From positions 1 through 11,929 of the forward strand of contig CAYRFV010000177.1 in assembly GCA_964423545.1 (NCBI GenBank): a stretch of 11,929 nt of DNA, written 5' to 3'. The notes under the pieces are model-generated. The model ran no database searches, had not been told where the DNA came from, and saw only the letters and a list, made by a program, of their open reading frames with translations. Source of the DNA: JALOOE01 sp964423545 (GTDB lineage Bacteria > Chloroflexota > Anaerolineae > CG2-30-64-16). Below, one piece after another: positions 6,406 through 11,929 of the stretch. The position numbers and the translations under genes are program-made. Numbering within the stretch: the stretch's first letter is position 1; every line of letters begins with the position of its first letter.

Positions 6406-6436
6406 CTCACCCGGGGCTGCGAGGTGAGAGCCCCGG
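6406..6436. repeat. Two interleaved inverted repeats (alternative hairpins)
   Basis: CTCACC (6406-6411) pairs with GGTGAG (6423-6428). CCGGGGCT (6411-6418) pairs with AGCCCCGG (6429-6436). The arms alternate in order, so the two stems exclude each other. The site lies in the 131-bp gap between the LURP-one-related gene and the Ala-rich gene, where a switchable terminator would set downstream expression. No T run follows. Confidence 0.6.
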
Positions 6437-6465
6437 CGAGTTCTGTCGAGTCGCCTCGGTCGCCG

Positions 6466-7020
6466 TTACCGTGAGGGATGCGCCATCTCGTCGATGCAGA
6501 CAGTTACAGCCAGGATCAAAGCGTCATCCTGGCCGGGATCGATCTCCACGCCGTAGGTGTCACGCAGACGGAACCATTTCTTCGACACCTCGGCCACCTT
6601 GTCACGACCCGCACCGATGGTGTACTCATGATCCAGGATATTGCCCTGGACCTCCAGGTCCGGGCCGCCCTTGATGTTGACGGTCCACCGATCGCGCAGC
6701 GGCGTGATGAGCGCCTTCCTCACCATGGCGACCCGCTGGCCGCGTGCATCTTCGACCTCCATCGAGTCTTTGACGCGCAGCATGCGCTCTTGAATCTTGT
6801 ACAGCTCACCGCCGCGCGCATCCTCGAAGATCAGCGTCTGGCGGATGCGCAACGCCTTGCCGTCAACTTTGTACACCTTCTCCCCGCGATCGTTCTCAAT
6901 CCAAAAATCGTCTCCGATGGCCACCATCTTCTGCCGCATCTGGTAGTGGCTCTTGCCGCCGCCTCCCGGCGGGCCGCCCCGATCCTCTCGGCGCTCCTGG
7001 CGATTATCTCGACGCAACAT
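6466..7020 (-). CDS. LURP-one-related (LOR, Tubby-like/scramblase fold) protein
   Basis: A 184-aa cytoplasmic protein. After a basic N-terminus (about 1-25, RRDNRQERREDR then a Gly/Pro stretch), residues 26-180 follow the LURP-one-related pattern of paired beta strands: YQMRQKMVAIGDDFWIENDR, EKVYKVDGKALRIRQT, LIFEDARGGELYKIQERMLR, MEVEDARGQRVAMVRK, then RWTVNIKGGPDLEVQGNILD and a closing hydrophobic helix (DALILAVTVCIDEM). The fold is a 12-stranded barrel around a central helix shared with Tubby and phospholipid scramblases; membrane lipid or nucleic acid contact is possible but unproven for bacterial members. ATG 7018-7020 has AAGGAGG (7029-7035) 8 nt upstream, and the promoter at 7069-7098 excludes the longer frame to 7062. 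It is the first gene of the unit with the Ala-rich and DUF1269 genes. Confidence 0.88.
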   Translation of the reverse strand: MLRRDNRQERREDRGGPPGGGGKSHYQMRQKMVAIGDDFWIENDRGEKVYKVDGKALRIRQTLIFEDARGGELYKIQERMLRVKDSMEVEDARGQRVAMVRKALITPLRDRWTVNIKGGPDLEVQGNILDHEYTIGAGRDKVAEVSKKWFRLRDTYGVEIDPGQDDALILAVTVCIDEMAHPSR

Positions 7021-7028
7021 CAGTATTT

Positions 7029-7035
7029 CCTCCTT
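7029..7035 (-). promoter_or_regulatory. Ribosome binding site fixing the LURP-one-related start
   Basis: AAGGAGG on the minus strand, 8 nt before ATG 7020. Confidence 0.75.
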
Positions 7036-7068
7036 GGACACGAGGATTGGACCGTTGTCCACAGCATG

Positions 7069-7098
7069 AGTATATCATCCCGGTGGATCGCTTGGCAA
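7069..7098 (-). promoter_or_regulatory. Promoter of the LURP-one/Ala-rich/DUF1269 unit
   Basis: On the minus strand TTGCCA (7093-7098), an 18-bp spacer and TATACT (7069-7074) preceded by TGA, which makes an extended -10. The start would be near 7062, with a leader of about 40 nt. A palindrome (7099-7112) touches the -35 box. Confidence 0.7.
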
Positions 7099-7112
7099 AC
7101 CACCTGGGTGGT
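7099..7112. promoter_or_regulatory. Palindrome abutting the -35 box, candidate operator
   Basis: ACCACC-TG-GGTGGT, directly upstream of the TTGCCA box. Position and symmetry suit a regulator-binding site; the regulator is unknown. Confidence 0.4.
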
Positions 7113-7163
7113 AGGCTCAACCGCAAGCGCTTCGGCAGAAAGACAACCGCATCCTGAGGCCAA

Positions 7164-7187
7164 GCATACACCGACATCGGTATGTGC
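7164..7187. promoter_or_regulatory. 24-bp imperfect dyad upstream of the promoter
   Basis: Centred on CA at 7175-7176, with perfect inner arms ACCGA and TCGGT and 9 of 11 pairs over the full arms (GCATACACCGA against TCGGTATGTGC). It lies about 65 bp upstream of the -35 box of the LURP-one unit. Confidence 0.4.
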
Positions 7188-7417
7188 GCTAGGCCCAAAA
7201 AGGTGCAAAAGAGGGAGGTTGGCGAGTCACTCGGCTACGCGAGTCCATTGCCCGTGCGAGCAGTCGCCAGGCAAAAGCGACGGCCGCGCGCGACCGGTCA
7301 CGAGTCGCCACCGCTCGGCGCACGCGGTCCATCAACGTTCACTACCGTTGGCCATCCACTGCGCAACGGGGCGTGTCCATCGGCGACTCCGTGCAAGCGC
7401 GGGCGCGTCCTGCGGCT
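7188..7417. other. Intergenic DNA between the potassium cluster and the LURP-one unit
   Basis: About 230 bp with no supported gene. Open plus-strand frames cross it but give Arg/Pro-rich unfamiliar sequence and run into the antisense of ktrB. A short ACTCG/CGAGT stem at 7229-7244 might help terminate minus-strand transcripts from the potassium cluster, but it is weak. Confidence 0.5.
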
Positions 7418-7717
7418 CTACAGCAGCTTGTCCATTTCGCCCATCTCGCTCGTCCATCTCGCGCGCAAGTCGGCAGCTGCCTGTTCTTGCGCTTCGATCA
7501 TTCATCGGCGTTCAGCGATGCGCGCCGTCGATCCGAAGGCGCCGTCCGGCGCTGCCGGCGCTGCTAATGCTGCCGGCGCTGCTAACGCTGCCGGCGCTGC
7601 TCACGCTGCCGGCGCTGCTAACGCTGCCAGCGCTGCCTCCCGTTTCGTGGGCGGCGTTAGGAACGTGTTGGCGAGGAAGCCGCTCAAGGCGCCGAACAGG
7701 CCCACGCCCGCCGTCAT
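7418..7717 (-). pseudogene. Small membrane/coiled-coil ORF after ktrB, interrupted by two in-frame TGA codons
   Basis: ATG 7715-7717 overlaps the ktrB stop as ATGA. The first 38 codons (to TGA 7601-7603) encode a hydrophobic N-terminus MTAGVGLFGALSGFLANTFL, then TPPTKREAALAALAAPAA. The same frame continues past this TGA through Ala/Pro/Leu repeats, then AFGSTARIAERR, and meets a second TGA (7502-7504). It goes on with MIEAQEQAAADLRARWTSEM GEMDKLL and ends at TAG 7418-7420. Read through, this is about 99 residues: one membrane helix, a low-complexity linker and an amphipathic helix. The first TGA sits where two sibling repeat units have TTA. A freshly decayed gene is my first choice. The 38-aa product alone, or two short ORFs (a second ATG at 7499-7501), are alternatives. 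UGA is used as a normal stop by neighbours. Confidence 0.5.
7551..7640. repeat. Five tandem 18-bp repeats
   Basis: Units start at 7551, 7569, 7587, 7605 and 7623. The plus-strand consensus is GCTGCCGGCGCTGCTAAC; the last unit is the most diverged. On the minus strand each unit encodes six residues (Leu-Ala-Ala-Pro-Ala-Ala) in the small ORF after ktrB. One unit (7587-7604) has TCAC for TAAC, creating the TGA. Confidence 0.9.
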
Positions 7718-9132
7718 CCCACCAGCACCGTCTCCTCGGGGTATTGCACCCGACTCGGGCGCGGATCGCGCTTCAGCAGGGCGAGCATGATCGTGATCGC
7801 GCCCAGCCGTCCCCAGAACATGAGCACGATGACTATCAGCCGGCCGAAGGCGTCGAGATTCGTGGTGACGCCCAACGACAAACCGGTCGTCGAGAATGCT
7901 GACACGGCCTCAAAGAGCGCCGCGCTGAACTCCAGATCCTGGCTGAGCAGGAGCAGCCAGGCGCCGACCATCACCACGCCCAGGCTGATGCAGAGCACGG
8001 TGACGGCGCGCCAGACCATTCCCATCGCAATGGTGCGTTGCCCCGCACGCACCCGGTCGTAGCCGCGGCTCAGGCTCCAGATCGCCAGTATGAGCACCGA
8101 GAAGGTTCCGGTGGTGATGCCTCCGCCCATCGAAGCCGGCGCACTGCCGATGAACATCAGGCAGATGAGCAGCAGGCGGCTGGCCTCGTGGAGCGCTGAG
8201 AAATCGCCCAGGCCGGCGAAACCGGCCGTGCGTGCGGCCACCGACTGAAACCAGCTGCGCAGCATCCGCTCTCCGAAGGGAACATCCGCTAACACCCCCG
8301 GCTGCCGGTACTCGCTGATCAGCAGGCCAAGCCACCCGACCAGGACGAGGATCAGCGCGGACCAGAGCGCCAGCCGTGTCTGCAGGCTCAGCACCTTTAG
8401 CCTGCCGCCTTCCTTGCGCAAGGCGCGGCGATGCAGCAACTCCATGTACACCGGAATGCCCAGCCCGCCGACAACGACCAGCCAGCCCAGGGTCAGCAGG
8501 GTGATCGGATCCGGCGGAATGCCTCCAGGGTACTGCGGGAGCCCTGCGAACAGGTCGAAACCGGCGTTGCAGAAGGCTGCCACGGCATGGAACAGGGCAT
8601 AGAACCCAACGTCGCCGCTCGCCACCAGGCCGCTCGATCGCCAATGCGTCCAGAGAATGAGCGCGCCGGCCCCTTCGACCGCGAGCATGAAGGCGAGCGT
8701 GCGGCCCAAGACCTGCAAGATGGCCCTGGGACTGGCCAGCCCCAGAGAACTGCTGACTGCGAGACGATCCACCAGCGAGATTCGCCGGCCGAGCAGGCGC
8801 AGGGTGAGAACCAGCGTCACCAGGAATCCGAGTCCTCCGAACTGCATCAGCAACAGGATCACCCAATGTCCCGGCCGCGAGAAGGTCGCACTGGTCGTGA
8901 CGACCGATAGCCCGGTGACCGCTGAGGCTGACGTGGCTGTGAAGAGCGCATCCATGAGCGTGATCGGCTGCGTGGTCATCCAGGGCAGCAGCAGAAGCCC
9001 GGTCCCGATGGCAATCAGCGCCCCCAACGCCGCCACCAGGCGCAGGGGAATCGGCAGCCGACGCTTCCTCTGAAGGCTGAGGGTTTCCTGAGTCAGCTCG
9101 GCCAGGCTCGGATGGTTGTCCAATAGGCTCAT
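7714..9132 (-). CDS. ktrB: KtrB/TrkH-family potassium-translocating membrane subunit
   Basis: A 472-aa inner-membrane protein that carries K+ into the cell in complex with a cytoplasmic RCK ring. The four pore-loop filter elements of the SKT superfamily are visible: VTGLSV (72-77), CNAGFD (188-193), RTAGFAG (301-307) and STTGLSLG (414-421), each with the conserved glycine. The gating-loop region GSAPASMGGGITTGT (329-343) and the late GRLG (441-444) also match. About eight membrane helices can be counted, with a basic cytoplasmic N-terminus (about 1-30). Length is normal for KtrB-type subunits. ATG 9132 overlaps the ktrA stop as ATGA, and its own stop overlaps the next small ORF, so translation is probably coupled throughout. 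Only the exact subtype (Ktr versus Trk) and ion coupling are open. Confidence 0.95.
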   Translation of the reverse strand: MSLLDNHPSLAELTQETLSLQRKRRLPIPLRLVAALGALIAIGTGLLLLPWMTTQPITLMDALFTATSASAVTGLSVVTTSATFSRPGHWVILLLMQFGGLGFLVTLVLTLRLLGRRISLVDRLAVSSSLGLASPRAILQVLGRTLAFMLAVEGAGALILWTHWRSSGLVASGDVGFYALFHAVAAFCNAGFDLFAGLPQYPGGIPPDPITLLTLGWLVVVGGLGIPVYMELLHRRALRKEGGRLKVLSLQTRLALWSALILVLVGWLGLLISEYRQPGVLADVPFGERMLRSWFQSVAARTAGFAGLGDFSALHEASRLLLICLMFIGSAPASMGGGITTGTFSVLILAIWSLSRGYDRVRAGQRTIAMGMVWRAVTVLCISLGVVMVGAWLLLLSQDLEFSAALFEAVSAFSTTGLSLGVTTNLDAFGRLIVIVLMFWGRLGAITIMLALLKRDPRPSRVQYPEETVLVG

Positions 9133-9809
9133 GGCAAGGTCGCGATCTCCAGCAGCCTGGCGCGCTCGCCGACAACGAAAAGCGTATCGTGCGCCTCGAT
9201 GCGTGTTCCGGCATCGGGGCAGGGGATCAGCCGATCAGATCGCTGGATCAGAAGCACCGTCATCCCGTAGCGTGCCAGGCTCGACGCCGGCTGCGCCACC
9301 AGGCTGCCGGGCGCCTTCACTTCGGCGAGGCTGTGCTCGTCGTCCAGCAGCACCCGTTCGAGGAGGTTGGGTGCGGCCAGCCTCTCGGCCAACCGCACGC
9401 CGCTCTCCTCTTTGGGCAGAACCACCTGGTCGGCGCCGATGCGCAACAGGATATCGCGATGGCGCCGCGTCTCGGCCAGGCAGATCACGCGCGGAATGCC
9501 CAGGTTCTTCAGGTATGCCGTGATCAGCGTGTTCGCCTCGAAGTCGTCGCCGACGCCGACGACCACGGTGCCAAACGAGGCAATATCCACCTCTTGGAGG
9601 GCGTCTTCGCTGGTCGCATCCAGGGTGACAGCCGACGTGATCTCATCGGCGATCTCCTGGACGCGGGCCGCGTCGCTGTCGATGCCCAGGACCGCATGTC
9701 CCATCGCTTCCAGCCGGCGGGCCAGGCTGGCGCCGAAGCGTCCGAGTCCGATCACTGCGAACTCCTTCTCAACCTGCCGTCGACTGAGAGCGCCCAATCT
9801 GTGCGCCAT
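9129..9809 (-). CDS. ktrA: KtrA/TrkA-type RCK regulatory subunit
   Basis: A 226-aa cytoplasmic protein that gates the membrane subunit in response to nucleotides. The RCK_N Rossmann domain has FAVIGLGRFGASLARRL (17-33), with GLGRFG (21-26) as the dinucleotide loop, an acidic residue after the second strand in LGIDSD (41-46), and the later GADQVVLP (125-132). The RCK_C domain (about 150-226) ends with DTLFVVGERARLLEI. A single RCK_N/RCK_C pair of this length is the KtrA arrangement, not the doubled TrkA of Escherichia coli. I start at ATG 9807-9809 because GAGGAG (9817-9822) lies 7 nt upstream; a longer frame to 9824 lacks such a site. The stop overlaps ktrB by 4 nt. The channel gene upstream is separated by 314 bp. 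Confidence 0.94.
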   Translation of the reverse strand: MAHRLGALSRRQVEKEFAVIGLGRFGASLARRLEAMGHAVLGIDSDAARVQEIADEITSAVTLDATSEDALQEVDIASFGTVVVGVGDDFEANTLITAYLKNLGIPRVICLAETRRHRDILLRIGADQVVLPKEESGVRLAERLAAPNLLERVLLDDEHSLAEVKAPGSLVAQPASSLARYGMTVLLIQRSDRLIPCPDAGTRIEAHDTLFVVGERARLLEIATLP

Positions 9810-9816
9810 CGATTCT

Positions 9817-9822
9817 CTCCTC
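9817..9822 (-). promoter_or_regulatory. Ribosome binding site fixing the ktrA start
   Basis: GAGGAG on the minus strand, 7 nt before ATG 9809. Confidence 0.7.
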
Positions 9823-10123
9823 ACGCGGTCAGTTCATCCGGAATCGCTGCACCGTGGTTCGCAGACGTTCCGACGCAGGCGGTCGGGCGCCGGCCTTCGC
9901 GAGCATCCATGTCCCAGGGGGCGCAGAACGGTCCGGCATGTGCGATCGCTTGAGATTCGTCAACAGAATCTGCACGCTGATCAGAAGCACCCAACCCCCC
10001 GAACGTCTTTCTGCTCGCCGGAAACGCGGTGCCGGCGCACCGCCGATGGGGAGTGGAAAGGCCGTCGAATTGGTTCGGCGATGAGACAGGCCACGCCGAA
10101 AATGACCTCGGCATCCGCCGCCG
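9823..10123. other. Intergenic region between the CASTOR/POLLUX-like gene and ktrA
   Basis: About 300 bp. A perfect 7-bp stem with a 4-nt loop (GCGGTGC-CGGC-GCACCGC, 10026-10043) lies about 80 bp after the channel gene stop and may be its terminator. A 6-bp inverted repeat AGATTC/GAATCT is at 9953-9971. On the minus strand TTGACG is visible near 9959-9964, but no matching -10 follows. Apart from a weak small ORF no gene is supported. Confidence 0.45.
9829..9990 (-). CDS. Possible 53-aa small membrane ORF before ktrA (weak)
   Basis: GTG 9988-9990, with a G-run a few bases upstream, opens a frame whose N-terminus (LLISVQILLTNLKRSHM) resembles a single membrane helix with a basic end. A Pro/Arg-rich tail follows, and it stops 19 bp before the ktrA ATG. 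Nothing else supports it, and two other frames here are also open. It may be chance. Confidence 0.2.
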   Translation of the reverse strand: MLLISVQILLTNLKRSHMPDRSAPPGTWMLAKAGARPPASERLRTTVQRFRMN

Positions 10124-11929
10124 TCAGTCCTCGGCCAGTACGATGATGCGATCGTGTGCGGCGAGCGTGATCGGGATGCTCTTGTCCGGGCTCAAATGCA
10201 CCCCGAATGCCCGTTCCGGCGCGCTGGCTTCCGACAGCAGGCGGTAACCGATCGCAGTCTGCTTCCTGCGCCGCGCGGCCTCCGTCACGGTGTAAAAGTT
10301 CACCGGCACGCCCGGCGCAACATAGTCTTCGGCGGGCTTGAGGTAGATTTCGGCTCCGCCGGGGTTCAGAAACTCGACCAGAACCGGAATCACATCCTTA
10401 TTCTCCGCAATCTGGGCCAGGGCCAGGGCCACCAGGCGCTCGCTGATGATGACATCGTCTGCACTGGTCACTTCCGCCAGATCGCGGTTCCGGACGTCCA
10501 GGATTTCGCTGACGATCGGAAAGTCGCGACCGATCTTCGCGGCGATATCCCGCAGATGGAGCAGTGAGATCATCGTGGAAGCATCGGCGATCTGAATATC
10601 CGGGGCGTCTGCAGGGCTCAGAATAATGATATACTGAAAATCGCCGCGGGCCAGCCGCTCCAGAGTGAGGCGATCGACCGGGTTGCCCTTCTCGAACGTC
10701 ACCCGCGCGCGTTGAGGTGCAGTGAGCGCGGCCTCTGCTTGCATCTGCGCAGGATCGCCGGGCGCGAGCACGAGCACCTCAGAATCGGCCGGCAGGTAGT
10801 AGCCCAGTTGCTCCAGGATCAAGGGACCGCGACGGTTCCAGCCCAGCATCAGCAGGCGTTCGGGGGGGCCCGTCGGGGTCGTCCGAGATGGCGTCGCCGC
10901 TCGACCCGCGCGGATCGCTTCCTCGCCAATCTGGGCATCCACGGCCTTCACTGCGTGGAGCCTTGCAGCCCCTCTCTCGATCACGATCACGCGGTCACCG
11001 GGCTGGATCGTGGTCTCCATGGGCGGGTTGAGTTTCACCCGACCATCCTGGAACCGGAGGCCGATCAGCGCTGAATCCCGGAAGCGGAAGAGCGCATCGC
11101 CATAGGTGCACCCCGTGAGTGCAGGTTCCTCGTGGAAGTGGATGGCCGCGCCCTCGAAGCTGAACAGCTCTCCATATACCACCGATAGCCCTGATTGGCG
11201 ACACGTCTGGGCGATCAGGCGTGAGATCAGGCCGTCCACCATGAACACCTGGGCGTCGTCCCCGCCAATCATGCGGATCACCTCCAGGTTGGTGGGCCTA
11301 TGGATCGCCGTCACAATGTGATGGCAAGGGTCGCCACCGTTTCGGCCCTTCGCCAGGGCCATCAGCGTCTTGGCGATCGGCAGATCGGGATAGGGTCCCC
11401 CCGGTGAAACCACGATGATCGCCCGCGCAGCGTCCGGGCTGACGATTCGCAGATCATCCGGATCGAGTGGACTGCCGCTCCGGCAAACGACGCGGGTGCC
11501 CATCGTATCGGGAACCTTCGTCCGGATCTCCTCCTCCATCTCGACTTTGTCCCGATCGGCGAGGATCGCCACGCACGCGCTCCGACCCCGGTCGGCCGTG
11601 CTCTGCTTGTCGCGCAACCGATCCTGGCGCCCGCGATCGGATCGCCCGCGATCGGATCGCCCGCGATCGGATCGCCACTGCCGGTTGGCCAGGGCGAGCT
11701 CGGCTACGATCGTGAACACCTGAGGCGACCAGCCGAGGACGACCGTATGGCCTGTCTCGACAACCTGGGAACGCCCACGGCGGAGGTCGTCGAGACGGCT
11801 CTCCAGCCCGCTTGCAAGAACGCCGATGAGCGCACTCACGATGAAGATGCCGCCCAAGGTGATCGCGAATCCGACGAGCCGGAAGGACCAGCCGGTGTCG
11901 CCCGCAACCGTACCGGTGTCGACGGTGCG
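10124..11929 (-). CDS. CASTOR/POLLUX-like RCK-gated ion channel, 5' end outside window
   Basis: The frame is open to the right edge, giving 601 visible residues. A TTG at 11857 is internal, not the start. The opening GTVAGDTGWS (6-15) resembles the pore-loop exit of this family, followed by one membrane helix (about 16-38, FRLVGFAITLGGIFIVSALI) and a charged linker. The first RCK-like domain begins GHTVVLGWSP (60-69), where LGWS replaces the usual GxGxxG, as in plant CASTOR/POLLUX and bacterial homologues. It continues with AILADRDK (121-128), HIVTAIHRPTNLEVIRMIGG (204-223) and a TrkA_C-like part (about 273-318). A second RCK domain begins RLLMLGWNRRG (358-368) and the chain ends in HDRIIVLAED. 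An Arg/Asp-rich insertion (about 86-117) with three SDRGR repeats lies after the first Rossmann helix. Probably only the N-terminal helix region is missing. Plant members conduct cations; the ion here is not known. Confidence 0.9.
   Translation of the reverse strand, partial: RTVDTGTVAGDTGWSFRLVGFAITLGGIFIVSALIGVLASGLESRLDDLRRGRSQVVETGHTVVLGWSPQVFTIVAELALANRQWRSDRGRSDRGRSDRGRQDRLRDKQSTADRGRSACVAILADRDKVEMEEEIRTKVPDTMGTRVVCRSGSPLDPDDLRIVSPDAARAIIVVSPGGPYPDLPIAKTLMALAKGRNGGDPCHHIVTAIHRPTNLEVIRMIGGDDAQVFMVDGLISRLIAQTCRQSGLSVVYGELFSFEGAAIHFHEEPALTGCTYGDALFRFRDSALIGLRFQDGRVKLNPPMETTIQPGDRVIVIERGAARLHAVKAVDAQIGEEAIRAGRAATPSRTTPTGPPERLLMLGWNRRGPLILEQLGYYLPADSEVLVLAPGDPAQMQAEAALTAPQRARVTFEKGNPVDRLTLERLARGDFQYIIILSPADAPDIQIADASTMISLLHLRDIAAKIGRDFPIVSEILDVRNRDLAEVTSADDVIISERLVALALAQIAENKDVIPVLVEFLNPGGAEIYLKPAEDYVAPGVPVNFYTVTEAARRRKQTAIGYRLLSEASAPERAFGVHLSPDKSIPITLAAHDRIIVLAED
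11631..11675. repeat. Three perfect 15-bp tandem repeats inside the channel gene
   Basis: CCGCGATCGGATCGC three times (11631, 11646, 11661). In frame on the minus strand they encode SDRGR units in a loop of the first RCK domain. As 15 bp is a multiple of three, copy changes would keep the frame. Confidence 0.95.

Noticed and set aside
6406..6436. H-type pseudoknot
   Set aside because: The arms alternate as needed, but the linking loops are essentially zero length, which is sterically unlikely. Mutually exclusive hairpins fit better.
7182..7790. Plus-strand frame with Ala-rich repeats across the 18-bp units
   Set aside because: It overlaps the end of ktrB, has no good ribosome binding site, and its first half is Arg/Pro-rich without family resemblance. 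The minus-strand frame is coupled to ktrB and more protein-like.
6478..7902. Plus-strand open frame of 474 codons
   Set aside because: It runs antisense through the LURP-one gene, the promoter region, the tandem repeats and the end of ktrB. High GC and the repeats keep it open; no motif supports it.
9821..10114. Minus-strand frame of 97 codons between the channel gene and ktrA
   Set aside because: No ribosome binding site, and composition not like the neighbours. It fills the gap only because stop codons are rare at this GC content.
11631..11675. HIP1-like (GCGATCGC) cyanobacterial repeat signature
   Set aside because: The unit contains GCGATCGG, not the HIP1 octamer. It is local to one coding loop, and nothing else suggests cyanobacteria.

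Overview
The window is high-GC bacterial DNA (about 60% or more G+C by eye). It holds eleven well-supported protein genes plus one small broken or very short gene. A Chloroflexota origin (Anaerolineae-like) is my best guess. It rests on a small secreted protein with a YGTV...WYSNLDIPGDDPDTP-type domain and a hydrophobic LPLLVR C-terminus, which I associate with that phylum, and on the overall gene content. No rRNA, tRNA, CRISPR array, insertion sequence or integrase was seen.

Layout. (1) Positions 1-2346, minus strand: a tightly coupled operon read as a 73-aa DUF2292/YezD-like protein, a membrane-anchored GT2 glycosyltransferase, and a B12-binding radical SAM protein cut by the left edge. (2) Positions 2347-3135: a gene-poor stretch of about 790 bp, rich in inverted repeats. 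(3) Positions 3136-3564, minus: a small secreted protein; diverging from it at 3727-4482, plus, is a hexapeptide-repeat acetyltransferase behind a near-consensus promoter. (4) Positions 4655-7020, minus: a three-gene unit with one strong promoter upstream and a strong ribosome binding site on each gene. Its products are a LURP-one-related protein, a repeat-rich alanine-rich protein and a DUF1269 protein. A 14-bp hairpin at 4610-4641 separates it from the convergent acetyltransferase. (5) Positions 7418-11929, minus: a potassium/ion transport cluster. It starts with a CASTOR/POLLUX-like channel (cut by the right edge), then a KtrA-type RCK subunit and a KtrB/TrkH-type translocating subunit. A small ORF follows, coupled to ktrB, whose frame carries 18-bp tandem repeats and two in-frame TGA codons.

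How the genes fit together. KtrA and KtrB should form a nucleotide-gated K+ uptake system. The CASTOR/POLLUX-like protein is a second RCK-regulated channel, so the cluster looks devoted to ion homeostasis. The GT2 and radical SAM genes point to isoprenoid-linked or membrane lipid/glycan modification; the acetyltransferase could act on a surface sugar but is transcribed separately. The LURP-one/Ala-rich/DUF1269 unit has no function I can assign and is the best candidate here for an undescribed system. Most gene starts were chosen from visible Shine-Dalgarno spacing, and several are shorter than the longest open frame.
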